Below are positions 59,040 to 64,000 of a stretch of DNA of 64,000 nt, piece after piece (within the stretch, counting starts at the first letter, position 1; every line of letters starts with the position of its first letter). Made by a program: the position numbers and the translations under genes. Origin of the DNA: Chryseobacterium joostei (GTDB lineage Bacteria; Bacteroidota; Bacteroidia; Flavobacteriales; Weeksellaceae); NCBI RefSeq assembly GCF_003815775.1, contig NZ_CP033926.1, positions 4,092,001-4,156,000 of the forward strand, in the 5' to 3' direction. The notes beneath the pieces were generated by a model, which worked only from the letters and a program-made list of their open reading frames with translations, was not told where the DNA came from and searched no databases.

Positions 59040-62000
59040 ATGTCAGTAAATATTAAATCACCCACTTCTTATTTTTTTACTGAGTTATCCTTTAGTCAGG
59101 GAGCAGGAGATAAGAGTTTTGGTGAGCTCAATGCAAATGAATTCCAGATAACAACCAGCTTTCCTGGAGCGCTTAAAGCGTATGCTGTAACAGATGGAGT
59201 TCTATTTTTTGCCAGGCATGGCAGTACAAATGATAAAGTTAATATCCTATTAAAACCTTCCACACCAGTTGACCTCGGTGTTAAAGTTAAATATTTCGTT
59301 TACAGAGGAGTTAATGCAAGTGATTTATTTAAGACAGTGAATGGAAAAGTTCAGCTTAATGATTCTAGCAGCTTAGAATATTTAAATACTTTTTGGCAGG
59401 AGTATATAAGCTTTTATGGATCAAATTCAGAATTTACAGCAGATAAAATCGGGTATTTATCAGATACTTCTTCTGGATCTTCTTCTGAAATTATTAAAAA
59501 ATTTTTCCCAAAAGATTCTCATAATTTAGTACGTGTAAAAGCAGGTACTCATATAGGTAACTTTTTCAGTGGTTCTGGAGGGTTTGAAATTGTAGTAGAT
59601 GAAGGTGACTTTTCCCAGAAAAAATCTGATACCGGATTAGAATTTGATTTGAAGTTTGCTACCGCAACCTCTTGTACATTGAAATTGAATGGTTCTAATT
59701 CTTTACCTGATGTTTTTGGAGGAAATGAAAATTCAAATATTGATGCTAAAATTTTCCGGGAGAATATTTTTAAATTTTTAGATCCTGCAGCTTTTTATGG
59801 TTCACACGTAACAAATAATGCACCTAATGGTAATACAGGAAGTATTTGTATAGGAGGTACCGGTACATCTTATTCTACAATGGATGACATTTATAACAAT
59901 TTTGTTAAAAAGTTTAAAAACAATCTTAAGACCTACTTTTACGTTAAAGGAAATGATAATAGGAGTTTAAATTTTTATAATTCAGACAATATATTGAAAG
60001 TAAATGGTACCGATTATAATTTAAGTACTTTAAATTGGCCTATTATTGTTCTTCCGTTACCTTACTGCAATATAGAATTTGCAAATGTTGTTCCCAATGA
60101 TTCATTTTTCAGTACCACTTTTTTATCAAGCAGCAGCAGTTTTTCTGTGCCTCAAAAAAGCTACTTTTTTTCAAAAATTGTGTCGAATTATGTATGTAAT
60201 TTACCATTTGTTAATTCTTCAGGAAATAAGATTTTTAGTAGTTTCACCTATTTGGTTTACAATAAACCTACCAGCCCGCTTGACTCCTTTTTTGGTCCTG
60301 TAAATTTGGAATCTGTTTTTGAGAGAGAGGATTATACAAGTAATCAAGGATCAATAGTAAACAACCTAAGACCTGTACTGATAAAAGAAGGGAGTAATAT
60401 AGGAATTTATAAGAGTAAACTTGTTTTGGAAGGATACTTAGCAGATACAAACCCAACAAACATACCAACAGATCCTACAGTTTTGTCCAAAACTCTTAGA
60501 ACTTATATCCTTTTGCCTCAGGAATCTACCATTTCATTATCAGATGTAAGCAAAGGAGGACTTAATGCCAGATACTATACTGCTGTAAATGATGCTGAGA
60601 GCTATTGTAAAACAATATATGAGAAAGGTAACATATGGAAAGGTAAGATACGTGATGTTCAGGACGTTAATGCATTATTGTATAGGAGAAAAGATAATGA
60701 TGATGATAATGCTCCTATTTATCAATTAGGAATTTCACAGGCAGATTATAAGAAAATGGTGGATGAAGTTTATACTATAGATGATAAGGCAACAAATTTA
60801 ACTTTCCATTTTGAGAATGAAGTAACTGATGCCAAAAGTTCATTTTATAAGTATGATCTGAAAGTAAAATTTGATAATAAAAATGGAGAACGTAAACAAA
60901 CAATAAAATACGTTACAGTATATACTATTGATGGTTGTTTCTTCTTTAGCAAGGATTATTCTGATAATTTTAAATTCTTCGAAGAGTTTGCCAATATTGC
61001 AGTAGATTTTTTACCCATAAATCTGTCGTCTTATAATTTTGGATATGAATGTGGTTTTGATTTTATCGGCTTTGAGGGTAGAGAAAAATACTACGATGTT
61101 ATAGGGAAATATTATAATAAATCTACAGGACAACTTGATAATATAGATGTTTCCAATGGAATCGATTATCAATTTAGAAATAATAAACTAAACTATTTTA
61201 AGCTCTTAAGTAAAAACTATAATCATAAACCTTCAAATTGGAGACATTCAGGAACTGATTTCGCTTTTCATACAGATTCATTTATAACTCTTTATCCTGG
61301 GAAAGAGACCACTGTAAAGTTGAAATTTACAAAATCTCAGAATCCATCGAAGCTGTATATAAAGTATAATAAGAAATATGTAGCTATAAATAATTCTACT
61401 GCAACCCCCTCATCAGATGATGAATTTGCAGAATTTGAAATCCCAGCTACAAACTATACTACCATCAATACAAATTATACGATAAAAATAAAGTCTTTAC
61501 AGGCTTCAAACGTAGACATTCCTATTGAAGTGTTTGCAGTAGAGGGAAGTAAAAAACTGTTGGCAGGAAAATGTTGGTTATTGAAAAATTCGGAAGCTTA
61601 TATACTTAAAACCATCTTGGTAAATGTTCAAACAAATACAACAGGAACAGTGAAAAGTGGTTTGCCAAGTACAGATTTGGTTCAATCGAAGTCAATACTC
61701 AATAATTTTTTAAATCAAGCTTTTCTGAAAGTAAAAGATGGAGATACTACTAAATATCTTAATTTAGACTTAACAAATGATCCGGGCTTTAAAGTTGCAG
61801 GTACTAATGTGGGATCTTATTTAACGCCTTATACAGATAGTGGTATTACCTATTATGCCGTAAAGGATACGGAGGATGTATTTGCCCATTGTATGACAAA
61901 ATTAAAAGATGAGAATCCGGGTATTAAGATAGATGACTTTTTGGTTTTATTTTTCTTTGACGAGCCTGGAGGAACTGATGGAGGAACTGCCGGAATTGCT

Positions 62001-62318
62001 GATAAAATAAGTGGCTATAGAGGAGCTAGGATTTATAGGCATGGATTGAAAAGAAATACTATTGCTCATGAGGCATTACATTCCATTGCTTTATATCATA
62101 GCTTTGATAATGATGGCGAGTATACTTTCCGAATAACTTGGTTAGTTTTGGGATCAATAATTCCTAGTCCATCACCAGTGCCTACAGATAATGTTATGGA
62201 CTATTTTCAATTCAAGCCTACAGATGAAGATAAATTAAGAAAATTTATTTGGAAATGGCAAATGAATAAAATTTGGAAAATGAATTACAATAATAACAAA
62301 CTAATTAAAGACACATAG
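59040..62318 (+). CDS. Large protein of unknown family with C-terminal metzincin signature
   Basis: The 1092-aa protein has no signal peptide and no membrane segment. The first 950 residues are of unknown family, rich in beta-strand-like sequence and Ser/Asn. The start MSVNIKSPTSYFFTELSFSQ is followed by VKVKYFVYRGVN and a FGYECGFDFIGFEG segment. Near the C terminus NTIAHEALHSIALYHSF gives HExxHxxxxxH (His1010, Glu1011, His1014, His1020). DNVMDYF, with Met1053, supplies a Met-turn 33 residues later, as in metzincin zinc proteases. This supports a peptidase domain; the glycine usual before the third ligand is absent. Substrate, location and export route are unknown. The next gene follows after 4 bp. 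Confidence 0.75.
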   Translation: MSVNIKSPTSYFFTELSFSQGAGDKSFGELNANEFQITTSFPGALKAYAVTDGVLFFARHGSTNDKVNILLKPSTPVDLGVKVKYFVYRGVNASDLFKTVNGKVQLNDSSSLEYLNTFWQEYISFYGSNSEFTADKIGYLSDTSSGSSSEIIKKFFPKDSHNLVRVKAGTHIGNFFSGSGGFEIVVDEGDFSQKKSDTGLEFDLKFATATSCTLKLNGSNSLPDVFGGNENSNIDAKIFRENIFKFLDPAAFYGSHVTNNAPNGNTGSICIGGTGTSYSTMDDIYNNFVKKFKNNLKTYFYVKGNDNRSLNFYNSDNILKVNGTDYNLSTLNWPIIVLPLPYCNIEFANVVPNDSFFSTTFLSSSSSFSVPQKSYFFSKIVSNYVCNLPFVNSSGNKIFSSFTYLVYNKPTSPLDSFFGPVNLESVFEREDYTSNQGSIVNNLRPVLIKEGSNIGIYKSKLVLEGYLADTNPTNIPTDPTVLSKTLRTYILLPQESTISLSDVSKGGLNARYYTAVNDAESYCKTIYEKGNIWKGKIRDVQDVNALLYRRKDNDDDNAPIYQLGISQADYKKMVDEVYTIDDKATNLTFHFENEVTDAKSSFYKYDLKVKFDNKNGERKQTIKYVTVYTIDGCFFFSKDYSDNFKFFEEFANIAVDFLPINLSSYNFGYECGFDFIGFEGREKYYDVIGKYYNKSTGQLDNIDVSNGIDYQFRNNKLNYFKLLSKNYNHKPSNWRHSGTDFAFHTDSFITLYPGKETTVKLKFTKSQNPSKLYIKYNKKYVAINNSTATPSSDDEFAEFEIPATNYTTINTNYTIKIKSLQASNVDIPIEVFAVEGSKKLLAGKCWLLKNSEAYILKTILVNVQTNTTGTVKSGLPSTDLVQSKSILNNFLNQAFLKVKDGDTTKYLNLDLTNDPGFKVAGTNVGSYLTPYTDSGITYYAVKDTEDVFAHCMTKLKDENPGIKIDDFLVLFFFDEPGGTDGGTAGIADKISGYRGARIYRHGLKRNTIAHEALHSIALYHSFDNDGEYTFRITWLVLGSIIPSPSPVPTDNVMDYFQFKPTDEDKLRKFIWKWQMNKIWKMNYNNNKLIKDT

Positions 62319-62322
62319 AAAT

Positions 62323-63237
62323 ATGAGAAATTTTTTATTGATACCTTTTTTGTGTATTTATATCTTTTCATCAGGACAAGAGTATAAATCAATTAGAAAT
62401 ATTACTGGTCAAAACTGTTCTGAAATAGCTTTTGAAGAATATCAGACTATTAAAGAGCAATATTTACAGCATTTGCAAAAAAATCTGGAGTCAGTTATTA
62501 ATAGAAATAACAACTTTTACATTAAAAGCAAACTGGATAGTGTTATGGCTGCTAAAAGTATAAAAGATCTGGCAGATCTTAATCTGGAAGATCAGAAGTA
62601 CAGGTATCAATTTAATTTCAAATATAAAAACTATAATGTCTATGGAAGATCACCATCTTCAACAGCAAGTAATTTATATTCTTTAGATATTTTAAGAAAT
62701 AATAAACATCTGGAAACGGTAGACTTCCTTACTGATGGAGGGTTCACTGTTGAAATCTATGCCAATAGATACAAAATGCAGGAAATTTATTCTGCAAAAC
62801 CTGGAAAGTGTACTTATTCTATAATGGACACCTACATGAGTAATGTACTTGTTGGAAATAGTTTAATAGATAATGGACAGGAGATTGTATTTACAGACTG
62901 GGATAAAAAGTTTAAAATTTCTGACGACATTCTATTAAAAATGTTACCTCGTTTATTCCCGCAAGCTATTCAGATACAAAAACAGAATGTTAAAAATATG
63001 CTTGGCAAGGATATGGGTTCAGGAGCGATTCTCAGTAATGATGATTTAAAAGTCGCCTACCAATATTTAGATCAGATTTCGAAAAATTTCAATAATGATT
63101 TTAAAGATTATAAAAAGTCCATACAGTTTGAAAAGCTTATTAGCAATAATAATACTCCAATCTGGAAAATTACGTATGGAATAGTTATTATTTTGAATGG
63201 GAATACTGGTAAAATACTAAGTGTGTATAATAAGTAA
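62323..63237 (+). CDS. Exported protein of unknown family, cluster partner
   Basis: A clear signal peptide (MRNFLLIPFLCIYIFSSGQ) precedes a mostly helical 285-residue domain with no recognised motif. Segments such as IKEQYLQHLQKNLESVINRNN and KFKISDDILLKMLPRLFPQA suggest helices. The gene starts 4 bp after the metalloprotease stop, so the two are surely cotranscribed. An export signal on this small partner, beside a large protein without one, would fit an effector with a periplasmic protector, but there is no direct evidence. Confidence 0.65.
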   Translation: MRNFLLIPFLCIYIFSSGQEYKSIRNITGQNCSEIAFEEYQTIKEQYLQHLQKNLESVINRNNNFYIKSKLDSVMAAKSIKDLADLNLEDQKYRYQFNFKYKNYNVYGRSPSSTASNLYSLDILRNNKHLETVDFLTDGGFTVEIYANRYKMQEIYSAKPGKCTYSIMDTYMSNVLVGNSLIDNGQEIVFTDWDKKFKISDDILLKMLPRLFPQAIQIQKQNVKNMLGKDMGSGAILSNDDLKVAYQYLDQISKNFNNDFKDYKKSIQFEKLISNNNTPIWKITYGIVIILNGNTGKILSVYNK

Positions 63238-63287
63238 AAATTATATATGGACAAATATTTCACCAATAAAACAATCAAAGTAATATT

Positions 63288-63313
63288 CTATAATTCTTCT
63301 TGAAGAATTATAG
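63288..63313 (+). other. Hairpin between the second and third cluster genes
   Basis: CTATAATTCTT and AAGAATTATAG form a perfect 11-bp stem with a CTTG loop. No T tract follows, so it is probably not a terminator; it could be a processing or regulatory site. Confidence 0.45.
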
Positions 63314-63340
63314 CACTAAATAATAAAATATTAATAAATT

Positions 63341-64000
63341 ATGCCAACCACAATAATACAAAAACCCTATTATCCAAAGCTATCAAATTTAATTAGCTTT
63401 AATAATTTACCGACGGGTTTAGATTTTGTTTCAAGTTTATCTCAGGATATTTTTTCTAATTTATATTATAAAAATTATCAGGCAAGTGTAAGTCCTTCGG
63501 GAGAGAGTGCTTTTTATAGCATGAGTCTTGTTGCAAAAAAGAGAATAGAATTTGATTTAGTCTATGGTTTAAAGTTTATACTAAACAAAGATCACCAAGA
63601 TAATACAATTTCTTCCTTTCCTGTCACACTTCAATACAATTGGCCAATCATTGGCTATCTATCAAGATTTAATCTCAATAATTTTTCATTCTCACCAAAA
63701 GAAATTTTTAAGGTAGCCTTAATTTCACTTAATCTAACAGAGAGTGATGTAATTAATCAAGCCATTAATGTTTTCGTTAATACTACAGGTGATCCTGTTA
63801 ATAAATTTGTTGATGATTTGAATGCTGAATTGAGCGGTTTAATTTCGTCTCCAATTCCTTATCCAAGTTCTGATAATAGAATTGAGGAATTAATTAGCTC
63901 TATTAATACAGCATATGGAGAAGGTGCAGCTTTAGCGGCCTTTGCAACATATATTGTAAGTAATATAAATAGTTTTAATCCCAAAGAAAGACTAAAATCT
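63341..64000 (+). CDS. Protein of unknown family, 3' end cut by window
   Basis: A 220-codon open frame runs from an ATG at 63341 (MPTTIIQKPYYPKLSNLISF) to the window end. There is no signal peptide; the sequence is mixed hydrophobic and polar with FDLVYGLKFILNKDHQD and VTLQYNWPIIGYLSRF. It shows no recognised motif. It begins 104 bp after the exported partner, with the hairpin at 63288 in between, in the same direction as the metalloprotease cluster. Coding is judged from the unbroken frame. Confidence 0.65.
   Translation, partial: MPTTIIQKPYYPKLSNLISFNNLPTGLDFVSSLSQDIFSNLYYKNYQASVSPSGESAFYSMSLVAKKRIEFDLVYGLKFILNKDHQDNTISSFPVTLQYNWPIIGYLSRFNLNNFSFSPKEIFKVALISLNLTESDVINQAINVFVNTTGDPVNKFVDDLNAELSGLISSPIPYPSSDNRIEELISSINTAYGEGAALAAFATYIVSNINSFNPKERLKS

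Overview
The window looks like a chromosomal segment of a flavobacterium close to Chryseobacterium (Weeksellaceae, Bacteroidota). The sequence is AT-rich. Bacteroidota promoters (TTG, 18-19 bp, TAnnTTTG) precede several genes and Shine-Dalgarno sites are mostly absent. The type IX secretion/gliding cluster gldKLMN is present, together with PorZ and two T9SS-type or cell-surface proteins. I see no insertion sequence, prophage or CRISPR array. One decayed DUF1016 gene start at 19968-20087 is the only clear gene remnant.

Layout. 1-1059: C-terminally cut surface protein with GGSGYTTPP-type repeats (minus). 1.5-7.2 kb: malate:quinone oxidoreductase, a small conserved protein, a streptomycin adenylyltransferase (AadS type), a cholesterol-oxidase-like GMC flavoenzyme, a DUF1684 protein and a GNAT enzyme. 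7.2-11.9 kb: a minus-strand operon with 1-bp overlaps or gaps: 5'-nucleotidase C domain, metallophosphoesterase, porZ, recO. 12-14.8 kb: dapA, GNAT, and an AraC regulator overlapping a degenerate receiver protein. 14.8-15.45 kb: a gene-free stretch with large nested inverted repeats ending in a plus-strand terminator, a candidate structured RNA. 15.4-26 kb: recG, a thioredoxin, three POT peptide transporters in a row and a DPP4 peptidase, which together suggest oligopeptide use. 26-32 kb: a double-glycine-leader peptide, small proteins, a glycogen-phosphorylase-like enzyme, a possible PD-(D/E)XK protein and a large T9SS type B cargo. 32-38.7 kb: DinB-like protein, mtaB, a glutamate-synthase-like oxidoreductase, an FKBP-like lipoprotein, an S4 protein, aroK and a tRNA Lys-Leu-Lys operon.

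38.8-50.4 kb: panC diverges from a half-length glycogen-synthase protein, DUF4270 lipoprotein, glmS and then gldK-gldL-gldM-gldN, the T9SS core and motor. A DAO-family flavoenzyme and a SemiSWEET transporter follow. 50.5-58.4 kb: two small lipoproteins, a gene-free control region with a perfect palindrome, then a small membrane protein and an RND tripartite efflux pump (adaptor, pump, outer-membrane factor).

58.4-64 kb is the most accessory-looking part. A promoter-like site and a roughly 370-nt leader with small ORFs and a hairpin precede a 1092-aa protein of unknown family. That protein has no signal peptide and carries a C-terminal metzincin-type zinc protease signature. It is followed 4 bp later by an exported protein of unknown family and then by a third unknown gene cut by the window end. 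I consider this cluster the best candidate for an undescribed system; its function is not established by the sequence.
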